A stretch of DNA of 13,130 bases from Pavlovales sp. CCMP2436. Taxonomy: Eukaryota > Haptophyta > Pavlovophyceae > Pavlovales. The DNA lies in the NCBI GenBank assembly GCA_026770615.1, contig MU631723.1, forward strand, positions 126,004 to 139,133, read 5' to 3'. The notes below the pieces were generated by a model. That model was not told where the DNA came from and did not search any database. It saw only the letters and a program-made list of their open reading frames with translations. Below, in pieces: positions 1 to 6,976 of this stretch; position 1 is the first letter of the stretch; each line of letters begins with the position of its first letter. A program made the translations under genes and the position numbers.

Positions 1-4
1 GGCA

Positions 5-78
5 GTGGGCAGCAGGCAGACAGCAGGCACTGGGCAGCAGGTAGACACCAGGCAGCAGGGAGCAGGCAGCAGGCAGGG
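5..78. repeat. Short tandem repeat, about 25-bp unit, in the presumed DRC11 intron
   Basis: Two adjacent copies starting near 6 and 31 (TGGGCAGCAGG followed by C or T, then AGACA or AGACACC, then AGGCA). Degenerate GCAGGCAGCAGG sequence follows up to the splice donor at 86. The minus strand reads as CTGCTGCC-rich pyrimidine sequence. It has no stop codon in the gene frame but is low-complexity and unlike the family, so I read it as intron. Confidence 0.6.
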
Positions 79-86
79 TGAGGTAC

Positions 87-1385
87 CTCTTCGGGCACGG
101 GCTCGGCCGTCAGCTGCTCCAGCTTGGGGAAGGCGCCGGTGCGCTCGTGCTCCTTGATGTACCAGTCGCGCAGCTGCTCGAGCATCTCCTCGCGCATCTC
201 GGGCGCCTCGTGCGAGGCCACCTCCGCCTTGAGCGTCACCAGCGCTCTTCTGTACTCCTGCGCGTGCGAGTGCTGTACGTGCTTGCGACGCACGCGGTTG
301 GCGGCCAGCACGACGACCGGGTCGGCCTCGGGTGCGAGCGGCAGGGGCGGCTCCATCCCGATGAAAATGAGCTCCTCGCGCCGCATGATCTCCGTCTGCT
401 TGCGCGCCTCGTATCCGCGCCAGCGTGCGGAGACGATGCGCGCCGCCGTGTCGGGGTCGCGCTCGTCGTGGTCTGCGCCCAGCTGCATGATCCGCCGCTC
501 GCGCTCCTCCTCGACCTGGATCTCGCGCATGCCCTTGGCGCGCTGCCGCCCCTGCCTGGCGCGCTCGTTGATCTGGATCGCGTGCAACGCGCTCTCGAGC
601 GACATCTCCTCGCCAGCGGCGTCCACGTCCTCGCGAGAGCGATCGGGCAAGTTGAACTGGAGCGTCCACGTCTCGAGCAGCTTCTCGCGCGCCTCGATGT
701 CGTCGCGGTCCTCGACGAAGAAGCGCGGCACGGGCGCTTCGAGCACGGTGGGCGGCAGCTTGAGGTCCACGAGCACCTCATCCAAGTTGAGGAAGCTTAT
801 CCCGCGGTTGAGCGCGACCAGGGCATCCTTGATCTCCAGCACGCGGCCCATCACGGCGATCAGCGTCGCCTTGATGTCGATCCGCTTCTGCGGGTGCACG
901 ATCTGATCATACGCCTCCTCAAGCTTGCGGACGATCTGGATGTACCGGATGTACAGCGTCGCAAAGTGCTGGAAGCGCTGCTCGTTGTCCTGCGCCACCG
1001 ACGTGTCAAAGGCTGCCGGCTCGTTGACCTCGAGCTGATCGAGCAGCTCCACCATCGCCTCCTTCCATAACTGGTCGTACGTGCTGCGCGGTGGGTAGGG
1101 GTGGGGCGGTGTGTGGTGTGTGAGGGATCGCCAGGGGGGCAACGAGCTGCGCGGCTGGGCAACGGGGCGCGCAAAGTTTACAGGGAGGCCATGCTGTGCT
1201 CGATGAAACAGTCTGATCGATTTTTAAAGTCGCGCTAGATTTCCCCGCTCGCACGAGATAGGCACTTCTCTCGATGGCGACAAAGTGCGGCTGGCGCGGC
1301 ACGGCGATAGAGTTGGGGGACTTCTACTGCGGTCCGATGGCGCCGGCGAGCTCCCCGGCGACCATACTCACCCGCTCGCGGCCAT
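87..1385 (-). CDS. DRC11/IQCA1-like dynein regulatory complex protein, N-terminal part (spliced, partial)
   Basis: Likely subunit of the nexin-dynein regulatory complex of motile cilia (DRC11, IQ and AAA domain protein 1). Coding parts are 1385-1372 and 1083-87 on the minus strand. Joining them gives a protein starting MAASGTYDQLWKEAM and reading 337 residues to the last visible exon end. Family signs: the N-terminal LYIRYIQIVRKLEEAYDQ block followed by VHPQKR and VMGRVLEIKDAL, then VDLKLPP and PVPRFFVEDRDD, and further on an IQ-type motif (IVSARWRGYEARKQ) followed by FIGMEPPLP. The AAA ATPase domain would lie in exons beyond the left edge. The start was chosen because the ATG at 1385 gives exact frame continuity across a GTGAGT donor and a CGCGCAG acceptor; another ATG at 1436 does not keep phase. 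The exon end at 87 (GAAGAG|GTACCT) is inferred from loss of family resemblance beyond it. The identity is based on remembered family pattern, not a search. Confidence 0.85.
1084..1371 (-). other. Intron 1 of the DRC11-like gene (GT-AG)
   Basis: A 288-bp intron with donor GG|GTGAGT at 1371 and acceptor CGCGCAG|C at 1084. The 3' part on the minus strand is C-rich (pyrimidine-rich with few T residues). The phase fits: two exon-1 bases (GG) plus one exon-2 base (C) make a glycine codon, and the frame then opens into the conserved TYDQLW start of the family. It contains in-frame stops, so retention would break the protein. Confidence 0.8.
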
Positions 1386-1864
1386 CCGCTAGTCCCTTGC
1401 GGATATATCGACGGCTCCCAGCATTTTTGAAAGCCATGTTTATTTAGATGCGGTAGCATGCCCGTACGCCATCGGCTGCACGTCGGGGACGTAAAAGAAA
1501 TTATTATAACAGCACATTCATATAGTAGGGAGACGCACGTTTAGAAAAGAAAGTTTATTCAGTTAAGAGGAGGAACATTGAGTCGCCCTGTCCGGCCGGC
1601 TAGAGAACCCTTCCTGGGAATTGTGGCCGGGGCAAGGAGATATGTACTGTAACAGGTGGCCGCATCAATTTGGCGAGTGTACATTCATACAGTGGAAGCG
1701 AATATATAGTCCTTCAGCCATCGTAGCCCCGCTGCTCCCTGTGCTGCGCGAGCGTGCAGCTGCAACTGCGCCCCCCGAGGGGGGCGCTGCCTGGCTCGCC
1801 ACCATGATGTTGCTCTTCGCCACCATGCTATTGCTTCGTCACGTGCTGTGACGGGTGCTGTTTC

Positions 1865-1943
1865 GCGCGGTGGCGAGCAGCACGCGGAGACGCCGCTCAA
1901 GGCTACCAAGGCTACAACGACGATGCTGCTTCCTGCGGCCGCC
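1865..1943. repeat. 79-bp direct repeat, copy 1
   Basis: Matches 2070-2148 with about seven mismatches over 79 bp. Both share GAGACGCCGCTCAAGGCTAC and a second CAAGGCTAC. The offset is 205 bp, which is not a multiple of three, so the copies cannot both be coding in one continuous frame. Confidence 0.85.
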
Positions 1944-2069
1944 GCAGTGTGCGCGCTCTCAGCGTCGCGATGCTGTCCACTCAAGGTACTCGCTGGCACC
2001 TCTCGAGCACCCGTCTCGCTCGGGTCCTCAAGTGGATGTGCGTCGCGCGCTTGCGGAGGGCGCTGCTGC

Positions 2070-2148
2070 GCGCGGCGGCGAGCCGTACACGGAGACGCCG
2101 CTCAAGGCTACCAAGGCTACGAAGACGATGCTGCTCCCTGCGGCCGCC
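2070..2148. repeat. 79-bp direct repeat, copy 2
   Basis: Second copy of the repeat at 1865-1943, running from GCGCGGCGGCGAGC to CCTGCGGCCGCC. The clustering of mismatches near the left third and right end suggests an old duplication rather than a recent one. Confidence 0.85.
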
Positions 2149-2328
2149 ACGGCAGAGCTGCGGCGGCCGAGGCGCGGCCGAGGCGGGGCGTGGGGGCCGG
2201 GGCGCACGCACTCACACCCTTTGCTGTGAGTGCTGGTTCATGAGGGTTTGGGTCGATCGCTCGACCTCAGCCTGACGTCGACCAAGCCAGTGACTGAACA
2301 ACACCTGTTGAACCATGCTGAGCCGCTA

Positions 2329-2368
2329 ATATATTTATGATAAATATTCAAGCTGGCGTCTGACTGTT
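2329..2368 (+). repeat. Inverted repeat flanking PSTK, left arm
   Basis: Reverse complement of 3797-3836. The inner 23 bp (2346-2368, ATTCAAGCTGGCGTCTGACT plus GTT) match perfectly; the outer 17 bp match with about four differences. The arm lies in AT-rich DNA 240 bp upstream of the PSTK start. Confidence 0.85.
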
Positions 2369-2401
2369 TAATATATATTTGTTTTCGACTTCCTCATCAT
2401 C

Positions 2402-2515
2402 CACCACTTCTACCAGCTCCCCACTTCGGCGTAGTGCGTAGGAGCCTGCGTCGGAGCGCACCACTTCTACCAGCTCCCCACTTCGGCGTAGCGCGTAGGA
2501 GCCTGCGTCGGAGCG
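2402..2515. repeat. 57-bp tandem duplication (two units)
   Basis: Units 2402-2458 and 2459-2515 are head to tail and differ at one position (GTAGTGCG versus GTAGCGCG). Near identity implies a recent event. The array ends about 93 bp before the PSTK start codon, so it probably lies in the promoter or 5' leader. Confidence 0.92.
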
Positions 2516-2608
2516 CTAAGATCAGCCTGACTTAAACTTGAAACGTACCGCCAGCCCGAACCCCCCTTAATTATAAATGAAAAGGATAAAAAAGCAATTT
2601 GATTCAGC

Positions 2609-3607
2609 ATGGCCGACCCGCCCTTGCCCGCACGCACGACGGACCGGCTGTGCGTGCTCTGCCTAAGCGGTATCCCAGGCGCGGGGAAGAGCACGCTGGC
2701 GCGCGGGATCGTGAGCAACGCGGCGTCGCTGCACGCGGCGCTCGGCGCCGAGCTTCGCGTCGCGCACGTCTGCTACGACGAGCTCATGCGCGCGGAGCTC
2801 GCGAGCGCCAGGTCTGGCAGTGCGTTCGACGTGGGCGCGTGGCGCACCTCGCGGCTTGAGGCCGCGCAGCGCGCGCGGGAGCTGCTGTGCGAGGCAGCGC
2901 GCGACCCCGGCCGAGCGGCGTTGCTCGTGCTGCTCGACGATAACATGCACTTTCGGTCGATGCGCAAGGGCGCGTTCCACCTCGCGCGCGAATGCGGCGC
3001 GGCCTTCGTGCACGTGCACGTGGCGGCGCCCCTGCCCCTCGCCCTGGCACGCAACGCGGCTCGGGCGCCTGTGGAGCAGGTGCCGGTGCACCTCCTCGTC
3101 GAGATGGTGAGTACCTACGAGGCCGCGCCATCTGAGACGCAGGGGTGGGAGCGCCCCACCATCACCGTGCACGCGACCGCCGACGACGAGGCCGACGCGG
3201 GCTGGACTGCGCTCCTCGACCCCGCTGAGCTCGTACATGCTTGGCGTGAGCGGCAGCCGGCCGAGGTGGACCCGGCTTCAGAGTGCGACGTGCGCGACAC
3301 GAGCAGGCAGGCGACGCTTGCGAGCGTGCTCCACCAGCTCGACATCCGGAGCAGGCAGATGGTTGCGCTCAGCATGGAGGCCGCGAGTCACCTGCCCGCG
3401 GGCGAGAAGAGGGCGCTCGCCGCGCGGCTCAACGAGGCGCGCAAGCGGCTACTCGCTCGGACGCACGCGCCGTCGGCCGACAGGCTGGGCGACTCGGCCC
3501 AAGGAGCGCTCGGCCCCGAGGATGCCGCCAGACTAGTCGCCGACGAGGAATACGCAGCATTCGGTTACGAATGTCGCTCCTTCACGAGTGGCGCTCCTGA
3601 ACTATAG
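2609..3607 (+). CDS. PSTK: O-phosphoseryl-tRNA(Sec) kinase (PSTK)
   Basis: ATP-dependent kinase that phosphorylates seryl-tRNA(Sec), giving phosphoseryl-tRNA(Sec), the substrate of SepSecS in eukaryotic selenocysteine synthesis. The 332-residue product is near the usual family length. An N-terminal P-loop (CLSGIPGAGKSTLAR, G21 to T29) follows the first beta strand. Further marks are the CYDELM aspartate at D57, the PSTK-like LLDDNMHFRSMRKGAFHLAR block (D110-D111-N112, R116), the lid-type ALARNAARAP segment (R148, N149) and the conserved W180-E181 with the following strand (GWERPTITVHA). The residues after about 215 are variable and helical. The start ATG has a fair context (CAGCATGG). It appears to be a single exon; a GTGAGT at 3108-3113 is inside conserved coding sequence. 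KTI12 is the closest alternative family, but the DDN-RSMR pattern favours PSTK. No other selenocysteine gene or tRNA(Sec) is visible nearby. Confidence 0.88.
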   Translation: MADPPLPARTTDRLCVLCLSGIPGAGKSTLARGIVSNAASLHAALGAELRVAHVCYDELMRAELASARSGSAFDVGAWRTSRLEAAQRARELLCEAARDPGRAALLVLLDDNMHFRSMRKGAFHLARECGAAFVHVHVAAPLPLALARNAARAPVEQVPVHLLVEMVSTYEAAPSETQGWERPTITVHATADDEADAGWTALLDPAELVHAWRERQPAEVDPASECDVRDTSRQATLASVLHQLDIRSRQMVALSMEAASHLPAGEKRALAARLNEARKRLLARTHAPSADRLGDSAQGALGPEDAARLVADEEYAAFGYECRSFTSGAPEL

Positions 3608-4466
3608 CGCTTATATATGATACGACTGTGTTGTAAGCGTCTCTGTCAGCTCCCGTGTACACGGTAACGTTTTTAGCTCCTAACTGAAACTCCAATTTTG
3701 CAGACCAATCTGAATCACTGACGCTATCCAATTCCAGTGAACTTAGAATACATACGAAATTGGGCGACGCAGCGCTCAGACCAGCACAACATCCAGAACA
3801 GTCAGACGCCAGCTTGAATCCCTATCAGAAATATATGTTCAGTATGAAGCCTTGTTTTAAGTTTATTAATTGCAAACTTTACTAGGATTAATTGAGTAGT
3901 TTTATTTAAAATATGTATTCCTCTCACTCCTGTCGGTTCACGTAGACGTCATTTCTTGTCAGATTGAATAGTTCACCTAGCTTCTCCGGTCTCCAGTGCA
4001 GGTTTTCAGCTGCGCGGCGGTGAGTCATGGTGCACGACGCAATTGGTCAGACTGGCTCAAGTTCAACGTAGAGGCTAGACAAGTGCTCGAGCCACGCATC
4101 AAGTCTTCGAAAGAGCTGGCGCGGCCATGGGGTTATATTATTATTGGGCACGCTCCGAAGAATCTAACAGTCAACAGACAGCTAATTGAATAATTTTGTA
4201 AATCGACTCAGACTGAAGCCTGTCTGTCTCAGAATCAGATGACTAGTTAATTAATAATCTATGACTAACTTAATCGTTTACTGACATAGTACATACCTAG
4301 TTGGCTAATAATAACGAACAACTGCGATGACTCCGTGTACGTGACAGTGACACCAGTAGGTTGTACGACGGTTTCGAGGCTCGCGCAAGGTTCCCTCGCA
4401 CGTCGCGCCCGCGCGCGAAGCGGCATGCAACAGCCTGGTCAGACCTCCATGCAGCAATCCAGCGAA
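3608..4466. other. AT-rich intergenic spacer between convergent genes
   Basis: Spacer between the 3' ends of PSTK (plus) and the unidentified gene (minus). It contains the right arm of the PSTK-flanking inverted repeat and a TGTAA at 3632-3636 that could act in 3'-end formation. A 65-codon plus-strand ORF at 3996-4193 has no recognisable features. I see nothing else. Confidence 0.6.
3797..3836 (-). repeat. Inverted repeat flanking PSTK, right arm
   Basis: Mirror of 2329-2368, located 190 bp after the PSTK stop codon. The 23-bp core 3797-3819 is a perfect reverse complement of 2346-2368. The outer part TATCAGAAATATAT matches TATCATAAATATAT in the other arm. I found no convincing target-site duplication outside the arms. 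Confidence 0.85.
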
Positions 4467-4904
4467 TCACTTCGTGATCTGCTGGTGCAGCCAGCGCGTC
4501 TTCTCCGAGACGATCCCCTGGTTGGTGAACCCAGTCGGCATTCCTTGGGTTGTCTGCGCGGTGAAGGTGTTCATGTTCATCGTCCTGAAGCGCGTCTTGG
4601 CGTTCGCGCCCGGGTCCGCGTGCGACCACTGCGAGACGTTGCGCTCCTGGCAGAAGCGCGCGTACGGGATCGCCTCGCCGTCGAACTTGGTCGGCAACCG
4701 GTTCCGCTCGGCCTGCGTGTAGTAAGGCACGAGAGGCTTCTTCTCCTTCGACTGGGGCCAGCGGTACGTGTCCTGGTTCTGCGATCTGCCCGCCATCGTC
4801 TTGGGTGCATCCTTGAGCGGGTCGGGCGCCTTGAACGCGATCGCGATCACGTCCCCGTTCTTGCGAACGAGCCCGCGCGAGGAACCAATCTGGGATTTGT
4901 TCAT
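4467..4904 (-). CDS. Uncharacterised 145-residue protein
   Basis: I do not recognise this protein. It starts MNKSQIGSSRGLVRKNG with an ATG in good context (GGCCATGA) and ends in LHQQITK. The body is hydrophilic and rich in Gln, Asn, Lys, Arg and Thr, with aromatic-anchored stretches (QDTYRWPQSKEKKP, PYYTQAERNRLPTKFDG, NVSQWSHADPG). There is no signal peptide, membrane span or enzyme motif. The composition is balanced and protein-like, unlike the Arg/Ala/Ser-heavy shadow frames on the other strand, which supports a real gene. Short soluble proteins of this texture occur among ciliary microtubule inner proteins, and a cilium gene lies 3 kb away. That is only a guess and neighbour linkage means little in eukaryotes. 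It converges on PSTK across an AT-rich spacer. Confidence 0.7.
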   Translation of the reverse strand: MNKSQIGSSRGLVRKNGDVIAIAFKAPDPLKDAPKTMAGRSQNQDTYRWPQSKEKKPLVPYYTQAERNRLPTKFDGEAIPYARFCQERNVSQWSHADPGANAKTRFRTMNMNTFTAQTTQGMPTGFTNQGIVSEKTRWLHQQITK

Positions 4905-5119
4905 GGCCGAGGCTTGGTTGGCCGAGGTGGCCCTCGAGTTGGGCAGCGCTCACTGTCGTGTAACGTTTCTTGCTTTTTAAAGTGGTCTTGTTTTTTTGAA
5001 ACAGGGGGCCGCACTTTTTGCTCACTGCTGTGATTCAAATACAGTAGGTCGGCGACTGTGTGCCTGGATACGCGAAATTGTCACAATGCTTCTTCGTCGC
5101 GCTGCACCCATATGCCTTC

Positions 5120-5209
5120 GGCGTGGGGGTCTGGGGGCGAAGCCCCAAGGAAAGAAAACGAAAAGGCCCGCGCAGGCGTGGGGGGTCTGGAGGGGAGGAC
5201 GAAGTCCCT
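5120..5209. repeat. Two copies of a GGCGTGGGGGTCTGG-GAAG hairpin repeat
   Basis: Copy 1 (5120-5146) reads GGCGTGGGGGTCTGG then a GGGGC-GAA-GCCCC hairpin. Copy 2 (5175-5209) reads GGCGTGGGGGGTCTGG then a GGAC-GAA-GTCC hairpin a few bases further on. The GAA triloop and its C-G closing pair are kept, while a G-C pair in copy 1 is A-T in copy 2. Confidence 0.7.
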
Positions 5210-5493
5210 CGGTTCATATCAAAGCCTAGGGAGTTGATACCGCGCTCGTCGATGAAACAGAAACAGCAAATTTCAATTTAGATTTATTCTTTATGCTTTT
5301 TTGTAATGCTTTTTGAATTCTTTTTTTAATGCTTTAAAATGGTGACGCAGCCTGCGCGCAGGCCCGGCGGCGAGAGGCTGCCCATGGCATGCGCAGCGCA
5401 CACTCACGCCCTGCCCTCTCCGCACGCCGGGGTCGTACTTCTGTCGCTCGCGTGAAAGTCCAGTATATAAACTGTAAAATGCATCGAAAGGCG

Positions 5494-5524
5494 GCAAACC
5501 TGGACCCCTAGGGCGCAGGTTTGC
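5494..5524. promoter_or_regulatory. Inverted repeat upstream of the AP2 gene
   Basis: GCAAACCTG (5494-5502) and CAGGTTTGC (5516-5524) form a perfect 9-bp inverted repeat around a 13-bp centre that includes CCCTAGGG. It lies about 135 bp before the AP2 start codon. The word GGCGGCAAACC recurs near 5607-5617, and its complement contains TTTGCCGC, which fits a loose E2F-type consensus. A regulatory role is inference. Confidence 0.4.
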
Positions 5525-5657
5525 GGCGACCAATCTACCGTGCGATGCGCGGCGCGCCCTCCGCTCCGCTCTGCCCTCCTTCTCCGAAAATACAATCGCT
5601 CGATATGGCGGCAAACCAAAAAGGAGCGCCAGATTGAGCAGACTGTAGCGCCGGGCC

Positions 5658-6356
5658 ATGAGCGAGGGAGCCCCGGGCGGTTGGACGATCATCGTCCTCG
5701 CCGAAGGCGAGGACGCGGGCGCCGATGGCGACTGGGTGCGCTGCGATGTGATCGACATGGCCCCGCCCAACCTGCCCGCGCTGGCGGGCGCCGAGCTGCT
5801 TGGCACGGTCGCGGGCGCCGAGGACCTGGGCCAGCGCAACCTCGGCAACCTCGGCAAGAGCAAGTACCGTGGCATCATCTATTCGGTCACGCATCACTCC
5901 CCGCCGTGGCGCGTGTGCATGTACGTTGACGGGAAGCGCAAGATGTTGGACGGGTACTCAACGGAGGAGGAGGCCGCGAGATCGTACGACGTGCACGCGC
6001 GCCGGCTCGGCCGGCCCGAGCGCCAGCTCAACTTCCCGCAGCGCCCGGCGCGCGACGCGTCCGAAACGCCGGGCGCCAAGCAGTCGCTTTTCCGCGGCGT
6101 GCACATCAAGATCCTCAAGAAGCGCAAGAGTGCCGCGCTGGAGGGCGCCGAGCACGAGGTTCCTGTCGTGCACTTCACCTCGAGCATCCGTGTGGCCAAC
6201 CGCTCGAAGCACCTCGGCACCTTCGACTCGGAGGAGCTCGCCGCGCTGGCGTACGACCGCAACGCACGCGAGCTCGGGCGGGACAACTCGCAGCTCAACT
6301 TCCCAGGCATGGCCGACTACTCCAGCCTCGCGCAGCTGACGGACAAGTGGCAATGA
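5658..6356 (+). CDS. Two-AP2-domain protein (AP2/ERF-type DNA-binding)
   Basis: Probable nuclear sequence-specific DNA-binding protein of 232 residues. The first AP2 domain spans about residues 68-127: SKYRGIIYSV, then PPWRVCMYVDGKRKMLDGY, then STEEEAARSYDVHARRLG and QLNFP. The second spans about 143-206: SLFRGVHIKI, an extended charged loop, IRVANRSKHLGTF, then DSEELAALAYDRNARELG and SQLNFPG. Both keep the YRG/FRG start, the three-strand sheet and the A-A-x-x-Y-D helix. The second has a longer insertion between strands 1 and 2 and lacks the usual WR pair. The N-terminal 60 residues are acidic and glycine/alanine-rich. The start context GGGCCATGAG is good and no intron is needed. Domain family is clear; target genes are unknown. 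In algae such proteins may be transcription factors or derive from mobile-element homing proteins with AP2 domains, but no nuclease domain is visible here. Confidence 0.88.
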   Translation: MSEGAPGGWTIIVLAEGEDAGADGDWVRCDVIDMAPPNLPALAGAELLGTVAGAEDLGQRNLGNLGKSKYRGIIYSVTHHSPPWRVCMYVDGKRKMLDGYSTEEEAARSYDVHARRLGRPERQLNFPQRPARDASETPGAKQSLFRGVHIKILKKRKSAALEGAEHEVPVVHFTSSIRVANRSKHLGTFDSEELAALAYDRNARELGRDNSQLNFPGMADYSSLAQLTDKWQ

Positions 6357-6473
6357 GCCACTCCCCGTTGGGGTGGGGCTTCCGCTATGCGGCCTCTTCG
6401 GCGCGGAGCTTCGCCGCTCTCCGAGCCCCCCGGCGCGCGGCTCGAGCCCCACATCCCCTCTGCCTCCTCAGTT

Positions 6474-6659
6474 TCAGAAAGTTAGTGATCCAAATTTCCG
6501 CGAGTGGTGCGCGTGGGCTCGCCGCCGAAGATTTATTAAGAACCCGGTGAGCAGCGCCTGCGTCGAGTGCTCGCGCAGACACTCCTCGACCGCCAAGTTG
6601 GGCACGTCAAAGGCCTGCGCGACAGCCTTTACAATCCACTTCTGCCGCGCGTCACCCAT
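6474..6659 (-). pseudogene. Short ORF, possible gene-start fragment (dynein-2 heavy chain-like, weak)
   Basis: A 61-codon frame starting with an ATG in excellent context (GGCGGCCATGGG): MGDARQKWIVKAVAQAFDV then PNLAVEECLREHS and ALLTGFLIN, ending in GSLTF. The first 45 residues read like the start of a folded protein. The pattern D-x-R-K-x-x-I followed by AQ-x-F recalls the N-terminus of cytoplasmic dynein-2 heavy chains, but this is a weak resemblance from memory. The next gene on this side is the AP2 gene on the opposite strand, so any remaining exons are absent. It lies head to head with the hydrolase pseudogene fragment, which suggests both are debris of one duplicated locus. It could instead be a real small protein or chance. 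Confidence 0.35.
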
Positions 6660-6809
6660 GGCCGCCGACAGGAGCGGGGCTCGCGCGCCTTGTCGCTCTG
6701 CTGTCAAGTCGGTGGGCTCGCGAGGAGCTGCGCGTTCAACAGCGCCTCTGAAACGGTTTTTTCCCCAACCGAGTAGGATGTGATGTCGCAATACAGTATT
6801 TCTTGACTC

Positions 6810-6976
6810 ATGAGGGAGCCCGGCCGCCGACGCCACGGCGGAGGACGTCTTCGCTGGCGCTCGCCGCCCGACACGAGCTCCGTCCCGACCGCCACGTGCG
6901 CCTGCTGCACCTGCCCGCGCCGAGGCCGTCGCTGCGCGTCCTCCTCGTGCACGGGAGCGCCGCGTCCATGATATAG
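6810..6976 (+). pseudogene. Frameshifted 5' fragment of the ABHD8-like hydrolase gene
   Basis: Homologous to the first 49 codons of the intact minus-strand gene at 9919-10803. Both have TTCTTGACTCATG at the start (6800-6812 here, 10813-10801 there), then ACGAGCTCCG, CCGCCACGTGCGCCTGCTGC, CACCTGCCCGCGCCGA and GTCCTCCTCGTGCACGGGAG. Relative to the intact gene the fragment carries about 10 extra bases before GGAGGACGTC and about 4 more before ACGAGCTC. The reading frame from the ATG is therefore lost. The frame matching the parent (LRVLLVHGSAASM) hits TAG at 6974-6976. Similarity stops there, before the nucleophile serine. Confidence 0.85.

Larger units (their letters stand above)
1386..2608. 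other. Intergenic region between divergent DRC11-like and PSTK genes
   Basis: The ORFs here are short, lie in overlapping frames and resemble nothing I recognise. The segment runs from AT-rich (1490-1560) to GC-rich (1730-2220) and back to AT-rich (2320-2400, 2565-2608). It must hold the promoters of both flanking genes, but I cannot point to a confident core promoter. It holds a 79-bp direct repeat, a 57-bp tandem duplication and one arm of an inverted repeat, listed separately. Confidence 0.6.
4905..5657. other. Intergenic region upstream of two divergent genes
   Basis: Lies between the starts of the unidentified minus-strand gene and the AP2 gene. It contains T-rich stretches at 4970-5000 and 5285-5335, the latter with repeated AATGCTTT or TATGCTTT words. 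It also holds two related hairpin-forming G-rich repeats (5120-5209) and an inverted repeat at 5494-5524. The minus-strand open frames that overlap the AP2 start have no recognisable content. Confidence 0.6.

Noticed and set aside
78..1070. Long plus-strand ORF of 330 codons
   Set aside because: It is the antisense of the DRC11-like exon. Its Leu/Arg/His-rich translation has no family features, while the minus-strand frame is plainly homologous to IQCA1/DRC11.
3108..3113. GTGAGT inside PSTK that looks like a splice donor (GAGATG|GTGAGT)
   Set aside because: The frame continues through it into the conserved W-E and ITVHA segment at family spacing, so splicing here would remove conserved sequence.
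3996..4193. 65-codon plus-strand ORF
   Set aside because: Short, in AT-rich spacer, no recognisable motif and no supporting context.
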